DNA from: an uncultured Christensenellaceae bacterium
Lineage (GTDB): Bacteria; Bacillota; Clostridia; Christensenellales; CAG-314
DNA: 64,000 bases
Direction of reading: 5' to 3'
Assembly: GCA_910586625.1 (NCBI GenBank)
Contig: CAJUIZ010000002.1
Span: forward strand, 62,001 to 126,000
Shown: positions 36,446-43,775 of the stretch, one piece after another
Layout of the letters: each line of letters begins with the position of its first letter
Position numbering within the stretch: the stretch's first letter is position 1
Notes under the pieces: model-generated
What the model was told of the DNA's origin: nothing
Seen by the model: only the letters and a program-made list of their open reading frames with translations
Database searches by the model: none
Program-made: the position numbers and the translations under genes

Positions 36446-37339
36446 TTATTGCCACCCGAATAATGCTCTTATAAACTGCCACCAGTTTAAATAATTAGGA
36501 TTTAGTCTATTAAAAGGTCCGCCCGCAGTTTTGTATCCAAACTCCGCATGAAACAGTTTATGTTCTTCATACGTCTGTAACACGAAGTAATTTCTATTAT
36601 TGCCAAACGTTCCATAAATATGACTTATTTGCAAACCATTAACCGATTTGCCTTGCAACGCATATTTATTGCCATGAAATGGACTATTTGGATCCAACGC
36701 TTGACTTCTCCAGAAATGATACCGTTGTTTATTCCTGTCATTTACGGTCATAAAACCGTTTTGAGAAGGATTACCAATTTGTTGAGAATAAGCAATGGTT
36801 CCGCCGATAGCGCCGCCGATTCCGCTTACAATAGTGTTGCCTAATGCTTCACTACCATAGTTCATAAAAGTATCGATACACTCAGCAAATGAGCCACCGT
36901 TGAAAGCAGTATTGATTGCCATGCCGCCGGCTACTATCGCGGATGCGGCAAAAGCACATCCCGTTGCCACAGATGCAAATGCAAAGATTGTAGTTGCAGC
37001 AGAACCAAATGCTAAGCCGTTTGCCGCCATACCTATTGCAAATATACCAGCACCAAAACCACCTGCAGTTATACAGGTAAGCGCAACGCATGCTACAACA
37101 ATTAGCGCCCCAATAAGCCAATGCCACCAAGCAGTTCCTTCGGGGTCAACTGCCATAACAGGGTTATTTCCGCAGTAAGCGTACAGATTAAGTCCGCCGA
37201 GTGTTTCTGGATCAAGGTACTCTATACTGTCAGCAGAGATGAAGCGTCCCAGCTCGGGGTCGTAGTAACGGGATTGCAGATAGTACAAGCCTGTTTCTTC
37301 GTCGAAGTAGTAACTGCGGTAGCGGAAGGGGCCATTCGT
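36446..37339 (-). pseudogene. Orphan RHS C-terminal fragment with toxin domain
   Basis: The frame opens after a stop at 37340 with the RHS core signature (FRYRSYYFDEETGLYYLQSR, then YYDPELGRF, SADSIEYLDP, NLYAYCGNNP). All earlier RHS repeats are missing. Then come VDPEG, about 90 hydrophobic residues of glycine/alanine-rich helix as in RHS pre-toxin regions, and a C-terminal domain of ~100 residues with HIYG-T-GNN and EEHKLFHAEF. The His/Asn spacing is like an HNH-type nuclease, but this is a weak inference. A TTG at 37288 could start translation. Such fragments are usually displaced toxin tips kept with their immunity gene, which follows directly. Confidence 0.75.
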
Positions 37340-37424
37340 TTATGACGTAATTGCAAACGTATTTTTCAAGCGGATTTTCGCTGTTCCGCTTGACAGCCTT
37401 AATGTTGGTAAGCGTAAGTTTCAT
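37230..37424 (-). pseudogene. 5' fragment of another gene fused out of frame to the RHS remnant
   Basis: An ATG at 37424 with GGAGAATGA upstream begins MKLTLTNIKAVKR, which continues for about 30 plausible residues to YVINE. At about 37335 the sequence becomes RHS core in another frame, and the frame turns into arginine/leucine shadow. The junction looks like a recombination scar. The start belongs to the upstream two-gene unit (37975-37437), 12 bp before it. Confidence 0.5.
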
Positions 37425-37436
37425 TTGTCATTCTCC

Positions 37437-37658
37437 TTATTCGGCAATTTCGAAATCTTCAATGTAGATAATATCTAAAAGCGGACCGTACTCGAAGTAC
37501 AGTCCGTTTCCGTTTTGTTGTAAGTCAAAATCTTTAACGGATATTTTGCCTGCGCAAGTGATTACTATAGTAGTAGCCATTCTATCCTTGTTTATTGCCA
37601 AGATATTTAACGTGTGGAAATATTCACCGTCGAAGTATCTGTATTCGTAATTGAACAT
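37437..37658 (-). CDS. Small hypothetical protein
   Basis: 73 residues. AAGGAGAT seven bases before the ATG makes this a credible gene. The sequence is mostly beta-strand with many aromatics (YEYRYFDGEYFHTL, FEYGPLLDIIYIED) and no membrane segment. It starts 5 bp after the preceding small gene, so both are co-transcribed. Family and function are unknown. Small proteins of this kind are common as phage or conjugative-element accessory genes. Confidence 0.6.
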   Translation of the reverse strand: MFNYEYRYFDGEYFHTLNILAINKDRMATTIVITCAGKISVKDFDLQQNGNGLYFEYGPLLDIIYIEDFEIAE

Positions 37659-37663
37659 TTCGC

Positions 37664-37975
37664 TTATCTCCTTCCGTAATAGTGTTGGTTAAGTCTTTGC
37701 TCAAAGGGGCTGGGTTCTTTGAAGCAATAACCCGTTCCGTTCTTGTGCTTAATACCGTCAATAACGCCTTTACGCCATTGAATTTGATCGTAAGTAAGCT
37801 TATTGCCATTTTTGTCAAAGCCTTCGTCTATTTGCTTTTGAAAGCCTTTTACGATCATATCGTTTTCTTCGTCTGCAAAATAACCATGTTGTAGATGGTT
37901 ATTATTCGAGATTTCGATGCCCTTTTTGAAGCCTTGTATATAACTCCAACTTTTGTTTGCCTTTTTGAGTTCCAT
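37664..37975 (-). CDS. Small hypothetical protein
   Basis: 103 residues. AAAGGAGAAA precedes the ATG. Hydrophilic, with a helical N-terminus (SWSYIQGFKKGIE) and a motif GFQKQIDEGFDKNGNKL. Not recognised. First gene of a small minus-strand unit (37975-37437) that probably once continued beyond 37424 before the RHS junction was formed. No promoter is clear; the inverted-repeat element lies just upstream. Confidence 0.6.
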   Translation of the reverse strand: MELKKANKSWSYIQGFKKGIEISNNNHLQHGYFADEENDMIVKGFQKQIDEGFDKNGNKLTYDQIQWRKGVIDGIKHKNGTGYCFKEPSPFEQRLNQHYYGRR

Positions 37976-38003
37976 TGTTTTTTCTCCTTTTTATATTTTA
38001 GAT

Positions 38004-38267
38004 TTTTAGCCTTTCGGCTAGGTCAGCAGGGGCATAGGTCGAAAATCTAATATCTGTGATTAAAATAAAGGGCAGCCGTCAACGAACAAGAAACAAAAAT
38101 TTAACTAGAAAAAAGCCAACCTGCAAATACAAGTTGGCTTAAAAGAAAATATTGGGTATGAATAAGTTTTAATAGAAGCTCAATGTTGTTAGACAAAACG
38201 GAAATTTTTGTTTCCGTTGACGGCTTCGCTGACCTATGCCACAATGACCAACGCCGATAGGCTAAAA
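38004..38267. repeat. Large imperfect inverted repeat (~264 bp)
   Basis: Two pairs of arms nest within each other. The outer pair is 38004-38041 with 38231-38267 (TTTTAGCC, CGGC, GGCATAGGTC matching GACCTATGCC, GCCG, GGCTAAAA). The inner pair is 38072-38101 with 38202-38226 (GCCGTCAACG, GAAACAAAAATT matching AAATTTTTGTTTC, CGTTGACGGC). Inside is a separate AAGCCAAC-GTTGGCTT hairpin with a T- or A-rich tail. The whole can fold into one long hairpin. It could be a MITE-like insertion, a structured RNA or a double terminator. It has no convincing ORF. Confidence 0.7.
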
Positions 38268-38335
38268 TACAAAAGGAACTAGTTGCACAATATCGCATGC
38301 AAATTGAAACAGCGAAACCAATATCGTACTATTGT

Positions 38336-39905
38336 TTATTTATTACGCAAAGTATATTGATACCTAAAATTAACGATCCACGAGATCTGTTTTTTTAGTG
38401 TTGTGGAATAATTTTGAGATTCCGGACTTACTAAATAGTCAATAAATTTGCTTACACTATAATCGTTATCATCATTTGTAATATCATCATTTAATTCATA
38501 TGCGTTTTGGTTTTCTTTAAGTCTCAAAGCTTTTTCTAATTGTTCGACAGCCTCAGAAAAAGTTTTTTGACTTTGATTAAAGAAAAATCTTTTTACATAA
38601 ATCATTGATAATGTAAATTGTATATGTGCAAAAGATATTGCGAGATATGGATTTTTTTCATTTTTCGTCATAAGATCATCTACTATCTGTGTTGCCAATA
38701 TTGCAGATTGAAGTGATTCTTGCAGTTCGTTGCTTCTACGAGGTTCTTCTAGTTCTTCAATGCCCCACAATAAACACTTTGCATACTGATGATTAAATTG
38801 ATATTGATCACCAAGCAATTCTTTTAATTCTAGATAGATATTTTGGATTAACCTTCTTGCACCAAAAGGCGCACCTTTTTTTCGCGCGCCACCAAGTAGC
38901 ATATTTAAATTGTCAAACTTTATAAAGTCGAAGAGTTCTTTGTCGCGTTTTTTTATATTTGTGTTTTCTACCATTCTTTTTACAATGTATACCACAGCCT
39001 TTGTTATCGTGTTAAAATACATTTGCTTCAAAGATATTCTAGATATATAGCCCATTAACCACGCTTGCGCATTACATACGATTTGATAGTATGAACTATC
39101 ATTTATTGAGGAAGTTATCATAGGACGGAAATCAGGTTCGACGGCTTTATCTAATTTCGGCATCAATTCAAACGGTTCTTGCATTAGCTGATACTTTACA
39201 AGGTCAGCTGATGTTAATTTACCAATATGTACCATTAGAATTAGATAAGCCGCTTGTAAATAATTTTTGGGATCAATTTGAAAGTCCTTTAATGTATAAT
39301 TGGACTGTTTCGTTAATAATTTATTTTGAATCCATATCTAGTAACCATTTATTCTTTGTTAAACTATTAATATATTGTTCTGTATCAAAAACCGAAAAAT
39401 CATCTCCGTCTTTCAAAAAAGCAATATCTTGTGCTGTACCATGCAGTTTATATAAAATTTTAGCGTCATATCTGGTTTGTTCCAAATCTTTGTTAGGTCC
39501 AATTGAAATATAGTCGGAATTTCTTTCTATGGCATCATCTATATTTAAAGTGTAAATATATGGCCAATTTATTGTTAGTAGATTTTTTGATTTTTGAGAC
39601 AATTTTGCCCCAATAAAATTATCTACTATATATTTTTTGCGTATAGAAGCATCAATAACTCTATTATAATATTTTGCGATTTGAGAAAATGATTTTTCTT
39701 CATAATTTACATTAACACCATTTTGCGACAATTTTTCTATCATAAACTGTTTCATCTGCTTTCCATTGGGAACTATTCCTTTACTCGTTTCGTTCCCCGC
39801 AGAAAAACCAGCCCCAATTACCGGAATCAAAGTTGAGTTGTTGATATATGTCTTTATTTCTGCTATACAATTTTCAAAACGCAATACTTTAATTTTTGAT
39901 GTCAT
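38336..39905 (-). pseudogene. SIR2-like defence-type protein, broken by one frameshift
   Basis: The ATG at 39905 has AAGGAGAT upstream. The first ~195 residues are a SIR2-like domain: VIGAGFSAG (NAD-binding glycine motif), YTLNIDDAIE (T-x-N-x-D) and LYKLHGT (catalytic His position). That frame stops at 39321, just after an AAAA run (39324-39327). Removing one A joins it in frame to NKLLTKQ..., then to a ~300-residue helical C-terminus without other stops, ending at 38336. The span is 1,570 nt, exactly one base over a multiple of three, which supports a single-base insertion in a gene of ~522 residues. SIR2-like domains in phage defence deplete NAD+ on infection. It is divergent from the retron-type unit, so they may be partners. 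It is inactive as read, unless this is a sequencing error or the site slips. Confidence 0.8.
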
Positions 39906-40124
39906 TTTCTAATCTCCTTCATAGATTTTGTAGTATATTGAGTATTTTTTTGTCGAATTAATACCATTATTTTAGCATAATTTTATATAAAAGAAAATAC
40001 ATTTTAAAAAATTGTAAAACATTTGACAACTTTAAAAGATTGAATAAAAATTATATTGGATAAACGCCCGCCAAATTTTTCATAGCTCTTGAATAGATAA
40101 ATAATAAAACATTGAAAATAGTTC

Positions 40125-40153
40125 TTGACAAAACAAAATAAATGCAGTATACT
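40125..40153 (+). promoter_or_regulatory. Promoter of the retron-type unit
   Basis: TTGACA (40125-40130), 17-base spacer, TATACT (40148-40153). It is followed by a long leader with several hairpins. Another TTGACA at 40023-40028 has only a weak -10 (TAAAAA). Confidence 0.75.
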
Positions 40154-40159
40154 CACCAC

Positions 40160-40330
40160 GCTAGTACATCGGGTAATTACTTCCCCTGTGGTCTACTTGA
40201 TGTAGATGGACACTGGAATCAGTGTATTTTTCTTCGGCGCACGTGCCAAGTGAAGCAAAAAGTGTCGTCGTTGAACGGTGCGTATAAGCCTATGCAACTG
40301 CAAGGGGGATATTCGCACCCCGTTATTTGA
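40160..40330 (+). ncRNA. Structured leader RNA, candidate retron msr-msd
   Basis: Between the promoter and the small ORF are consecutive hairpins: TACATC/GATGTA enclosing GGG/CCC; ACACTG-GAAT-CAGTGT; CTTC-GGC/GCC-GAAG; and GGTGCG/CGCACC around a 30-base loop. Retron reverse transcriptases copy part of a folded RNA encoded just upstream, so position and structure fit. I could not fix the a1/a2 end pairing or the branching G, so the ends are approximate. TGCAAGGGGG occurs here (about 40304) and again at about 40384. Confidence 0.55.
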
Positions 40331-40364
40331 CATTTTAGTTCAAACCCTAGTATCTAACAATCGA

Positions 40365-40426
40365 CTTGTTATTGGAGCGTAATTGCAAGGGGGCTCTTAT
40401 TAAAGAGGCTACTAATAACAAGGAGG
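40365..40426 (+). promoter_or_regulatory. Hairpin overlapping the ribosome site of the small ORF
   Basis: CTTGTTATT (40365-40373) pairs with AATAACAAG (40414-40422), and the 3' arm runs into AGGAGG (40421-40426). A smaller CTCTT-AAGAG hairpin lies inside. Folding would mask part of the ribosome site, so translation of the peptide, and by coupling the reverse transcriptase, may depend on the RNA state. Confidence 0.55.
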
Positions 40427-40434
40427 TGAACACA

Positions 40435-40671
40435 ATGTTAGATGCTAACAAGACAACTGATAGTGATAAGGTTGTTAATAACATTACGGTAAATATTTAT
40501 GTTTCGGGTAATGTTATTTGCGGCGACAATAATCTTGTCGTTGACGAATCGTCCAATGTAGATAAAAGCATTGGAGAAAAAAGTGTACTAGTTGAACTAC
40601 TTGGCAAAATCGGCAAATTCATAGCAAAGATTGTTAGCAAGATTAAAGCTATGTTTTCGCTGAGAAAGTAA
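40435..40671 (+). CDS. Cationic amphipathic 78-residue protein in the retron-type unit
   Basis: The start at 40435 has AAGGAGGTGA six bases upstream, the strongest ribosome site in the island. The N-terminal half is polar with beta-strand character (NNITVNIYVSGNVICGDNN). The C-terminal 28 residues form an amphipathic basic helix (VLVELLGKIGKFIAKIVSKI and on) like membrane-active toxins. The stop TAA is followed at once by the ATG of the reverse transcriptase, so translation is coupled. Retrons usually encode an effector protein next to the RT; this peptide is the natural candidate. I do not recognise the family. Confidence 0.8.
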   Translation: MLDANKTTDSDKVVNNITVNIYVSGNVICGDNNLVVDESSNVDKSIGEKSVLVELLGKIGKFIAKIVSKIKAMFSLRK

Positions 40672-41712
40672 ATGTCAAATTTTTTCGGATTATTACAGGC
40701 ACGAGGTGGCCTTTTGGAATATAGAAAGTGTAAACTGTATAAGTTGCAATCAAAGAAACAATTAAGGGAATGGCTCGGAATAGATAATCCGAGTTTTTTT
40801 CGTTATGAAAATTTAGTACAAAATACTCGTCCGAAAATTATGCACAAAGGTGATAAAAAACGACTAGTGGACACCCCTTTTAACGAGTTGAAATTTGTAC
40901 AATCCAATATCCTTCATTTTTTAACGAAATTGGATTATCCCGAATATCTATTCTCGGGACTAAAAAAGCGTTGTTTTATAGACAATGCTCGTTATCATAT
41001 TGGAGCAAAATATATTTTTAAATTAGATATTTCAAAGTTTTTCCCAAATATTAAAAGAGAAAAAGTGTATAAATTTTTTCGATATGCTTTGCAGACATCC
41101 CCAGATGTGGCAACTATTTTAGCTAATTGTACAACCGCCAACTTGGAAAAAGCAACCTATAAAAATGATAAAATAAAAACTGAAGTAGAAGATTTCGTAA
41201 AAGAACATAGACTTCCCAACTGTCATTTGTCCACTGGTTCACCGGCAAGTATGTTATTAGCTTATTTGTGCAATAAGCCTATGTTTGATAAAATATACAA
41301 ATTAATAAATGATAAATCAATGAAATTTAGCATTTATGCTGATGATATTACAATTTCGTCAACAAAACCAATAGAATATCAAATTCGTGAAAAAATAGTT
41401 AAAATTATAAGTTCCTATGGCTTTTCGGTTTCGAAAAATAAATCAAAGTATTATACAGAAAAACAAAGTAAAATTGTAACTGGTGTTGCCATTGATAGAC
41501 ATGGTAAAGTTCGCACCCCAAATAAATTATTATTAAAAGCACATTCTAAAATTTGTGAGTATAAAAGAGTAAATCTTGAAATTAAGTCCTGGCAATCCTT
41601 ACGCGGAACGATAGGGGTATCTAATATGATTGATGGAAAATTTAGCCAACTTATTAACAAAATGAAACATGATACAATAGATTTCGAAAAGCAGATATAT
41701 CAGAAAAACTAA
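40672..41712 (+). CDS. Retron-type reverse transcriptase
   Basis: 346 residues, the usual retron RT size. Motifs: NARYH (105-109, retron NAxxH), LDISKFFPNI (118-127, first catalytic Asp), STGSPASMLL (187-196), IYADD (221-225, catalytic YxDD) and VTG (269-271) followed by the basic KVRTPNKLL segment that binds the RNA in retrons. NAxxH with VTG separates retron RTs from group II intron and DGR enzymes. It makes multicopy single-stranded DNA from the leader RNA upstream. Retrons act as phage defence with an effector; here that may be the 78-residue peptide and/or the divergent SIR2-like gene. It ends 243 bp before the right attachment core. AT-rich codons show foreign origin. Confidence 0.92.
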   Translation: MSNFFGLLQARGGLLEYRKCKLYKLQSKKQLREWLGIDNPSFFRYENLVQNTRPKIMHKGDKKRLVDTPFNELKFVQSNILHFLTKLDYPEYLFSGLKKRCFIDNARYHIGAKYIFKLDISKFFPNIKREKVYKFFRYALQTSPDVATILANCTTANLEKATYKNDKIKTEVEDFVKEHRLPNCHLSTGSPASMLLAYLCNKPMFDKIYKLINDKSMKFSIYADDITISSTKPIEYQIREKIVKIISSYGFSVSKNKSKYYTEKQSKIVTGVAIDRHGKVRTPNKLLLKAHSKICEYKRVNLEIKSWQSLRGTIGVSNMIDGKFSQLINKMKHDTIDFEKQIYQKN

Positions 41713-41955
41713 ATTTATATTGGCACATAGTGTCCAAATCAGGGGTTTTGCGTGCCAATAGGGGCGATTATGTTATAATTTTAGGTGATTCTGGTGTTCC
41801 CGAACGGCACACTTAAACGGTTTAGAACGTTATAAAACGGTCTAAAACTGAATTATTGGCACACGTTTGGCACACAAAAATTACAAAAATACTATATATA
41901 GATGTATAATTGAACAATAACCACCATATATTGTGCTTTTTACAAAAAGTACGGT
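41713..41955. other. Right end of the element without a gene
   Basis: Contains TTGGCACA (41720), its inverse (41752-41759), GGCACAC (41806) and the paired TTGGCACAC repeats at 41856-41875, then ~80 AT-rich bases to the attachment core. No ORF of interest. Fits the recombinase-binding end of an integrative element. Confidence 0.5.
41856..41875 (+). repeat. Right arm-type direct repeats (two TTGGCACAC)
   Basis: TTGGCACAC at 41856-41864 and 41867-41875, the same sequence, orientation and 11-bp spacing as 34488-34507. Confidence 0.7.
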
Positions 41956-42003
41956 GCCTTGGTAAGGCGGAGGTCACGGGTCCGAGCCCCGTCATCAGCT
42001 CCA
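41956..42003 (+). pseudogene. 3' part of the interrupted tRNA-Thr(GGT), with right attachment core
   Basis: GCCTTGGTAAGG (41956-41967, the right core) is followed by CGG, the variable loop, T arm CGGGT-CCGAGCC-CCG, CATCAGC and TCCA. It lacks the acceptor 5' strand and D arm, which are at 34079-34106. As it stands it cannot make a tRNA. Confidence 0.92.
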
Positions 42004-42040
42004 ATAAAAAGAACGTCCTTATAATGGGGACGTTCTTTTT
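42003..42040 (+). terminator. Original terminator of the tRNA unit
   Basis: AAAAAGAACGTCC pairs with GGGACGTTCTTTTT, with seven loop bases. It was the end of the fMet-Thr transcript before the island arrived. Confidence 0.85.
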
Positions 42041-42042
42041 AT

Positions 42043-42466
42043 TGGGGCCGGGCGCTTGCCTACTTCGTAGGCTCGGCTATATCTCCTTGTTTTTCATCTT
42101 ATTCATTTTATTCATTCACCTTTTCAAAAGCACAAACGACAGTTGAAAGCATACCAAAGCTTATTTTCGCAGATAAGTAAAAATTGCCGTTATTAGAGCT
42201 GCGTTTCGTTACACTTGTTTTTATCTCCGCTATGCATTTGAAAACTAAGTTTTGCATAGCCGCATCGGATACAGACTGTATATCGGAAAAAGAAGTATTG
42301 CCATTGACAATTTTATTATCGGACAACAATTATTGTAGGATAAAATCAACTTAAAGAACAATTAAAAATAAACTACGGTTCTATATCAAGAAAATAGACG
42401 CAAAGCCACTCTGTTTAGTTTATCAAAATGTGCATTGGTGCGATATTATGCCTAACAAATTTTTAC
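42043..42466. other. Gene-poor stretch right of the island
   Basis: A minus-strand frame at 42108-42329 (73 codons from a TTG, or 49 from an internal ATG) has a protein-like composition but no ribosome site. It may be a small gene or a remnant. Otherwise nothing is recognisable. Confidence 0.35.
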
Positions 42467-42501
42467 AAAAAAATACGCCCTGCGGTATGTCCGCAAGGCG
42501 T
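42467..42501 (-). terminator. Terminator of the trpS operon
   Basis: ACGCCTTGCGG-ACATA-CCGCAGGGCGT followed by ATTTTTTTG on the minus strand, directly after the stop of the membrane protein gene. Confidence 0.9.
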
Positions 42502-43140
42502 TTAGTTTATGTGAGTTTTATGTAGAACTTTTACAACGCCGACAAAGCAACCGCGCAAAAGCAAATCAAACGGGAAAACCACCACTTGCATTGCGCCGAC
42601 CAACACCCAAACCAAATTGTTTGCAAAAAGCATATCGAATACGGGACGCGTAAACAGATATGCCGCAAGCAACGTCAACGCGACACCCGCTTCCAACAAA
42701 AAGTAATACAGCAGCCACTTCAACCAAACGGGCAGACAGCGTTTGCCGTCCAGCTTTACCGCCACCACCTTACGGTCGTCGCCCTGCCCGAACGGGTCTT
42801 CGAGCACCTGACTTTCCTGAACGGACGCGGTTACCTTCATAGATTCGCCGTACGCCTTGACTATCGACATAGGCATACAAAACGCTACTATCGGCGCAAC
42901 GTACACAACGTTAGCCAAACCGAAAAACACGCCCAAGGCTCCGCTTACCAAGTACGCTATAACGGAAAACGGCAAATTGCGGCAATCGATAATTATAGGT
43001 ACGGCAACCGCAACAGACGCGATTGCAGCGAATATAAGAACAACCCACTTAAAAACAGGCAATCCCGCCAAAACCAAGCACACCGTTGCAACCGCAGCGC
43101 AAACGGCGCTTACCGCCACCGTTTTAGCCTTGTTATTCAT
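42502..43140 (-). CDS. Multi-pass membrane protein, function unknown
   Basis: 212 residues with about six hydrophobic segments and a short polar loop in the middle (VQESQVLEDPFGQGDDRKVV). The start (TVAVSAVCAAVATVCLVLAG) and size recall substrate-binding S components of ECF vitamin transporters, but no diagnostic residues are visible. It follows the J-domain gene by one base and is last in the trpS-DUF5685-J-domain operon. That grouping may mean it is a client or partner of those two proteins rather than a transporter. Confidence 0.7.
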   Translation of the reverse strand: MNNKAKTVAVSAVCAAVATVCLVLAGLPVFKWVVLIFAAIASVAVAVPIIIDCRNLPFSVIAYLVSGALGVFFGLANVVYVAPIVAFCMPMSIVKAYGESMKVTASVQESQVLEDPFGQGDDRKVVAVKLDGKRCLPVWLKWLLYYFLLEAGVALTLLAAYLFTRPVFDMLFANNLVWVLVGAMQVVVFPFDLLLRGCFVGVVKVLHKTHIN

Positions 43141-43141
43141 A

Positions 43142-43762
43142 TCAGCAGCCGCCCATACAACTCATACAGTTACAGCACGCGTTGCACAACAGACAGTCGC
43201 CGCAGCTGCTTCCCGTACAGGTTCCGTTGCCTGCGCCCACGCGCGGACCGTCGTCCATAGGACGGGACGTGGTACGTAGTTGATCGGGGCTTATGGTGTT
43301 GGAAGCAAGAATTTTCGTCAGCTTTTCAAGGCTTTGCGTGTACCGTTCGTTATTCGGGTCCATCTGACAAGCCAGTTCAAGTTGTTTTTTACTTTCCAAA
43401 AACCAATTACGCTTGTAAAACAAAATCGACTGGACGTAATGCCATTCGGCGTCGCGGCTTTCGCGTTCGTCAAGCTTGGCTTGAGCTTCGTCTAACTTCC
43501 CTTCGGAAATAAGCTGCTGCACAGCGGCATAATCGTCGTCGTTTACAAAATCGGACGTTTGCTTTTGTTCCTCCGCCATAGCCAAAATATCGCGGTAAGC
43601 AACTTCTATTTGTTGAAGTTTTTCCGACGCTTCTTCGCCTTCTTCTCCCGGCAGAAATCTATCGCGTTGGTACTTATCGCGCAGCTCCTTGTAACGCGCG
43701 TCTATTTCGTCGCGCGTGGCAGAAGACGTAAGTCCCAAAATTTCGTAAGCGTTGTATTCCAT
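43142..43762 (-). CDS. J-domain-like protein lacking HPD, with cysteine-rich tail
   Basis: 206 residues. The start chosen is the ATG at 43762 with AGGAGTAA upstream; a TTG 21 bases earlier would read through that ribosome site. Residues 1-60 have the J-domain plan (YEILGLTSSATRDEI, YKELRDKYQRD, KLQQIEVAYRDIL), but the HPD that stimulates Hsp70 is replaced by QRD. The middle is TPR-like (LDEAQAKLDERE, AEWHYVQSILFYKRNWFLE). The last ~28 residues hold nine cysteines in CxxC-like spacing, suggesting metal or Fe-S binding or lipid attachment. Relatives with this plan sit beside DUF5685 genes in many Clostridia, as here. Confidence 0.8.
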   Translation of the reverse strand: MEYNAYEILGLTSSATRDEIDARYKELRDKYQRDRFLPGEEGEEASEKLQQIEVAYRDILAMAEEQKQTSDFVNDDDYAAVQQLISEGKLDEAQAKLDERESRDAEWHYVQSILFYKRNWFLESKKQLELACQMDPNNERYTQSLEKLTKILASNTISPDQLRTTSRPMDDGPRVGAGNGTCTGSSCGDCLLCNACCNCMSCMGGC

Positions 43763-43775
43763 ACTTTTACTCCTG

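Noticed and set aside
38101..38298. 65-codon minus-strand frame over the large inverted repeat
   Set aside because: The paired arms explain the sequence better, and there is no ribosome site.
40672..41712. Group II intron or diversity-generating reverse transcriptase
   Set aside because: No maturase or endonuclease domain, no intron or template/variable repeats, and the retron NAxxH and VTG motifs are present.
42108..42329. Possible small minus-strand protein
   Set aside because: TTG start without ribosome site. Composition is plausible but there is no other support.
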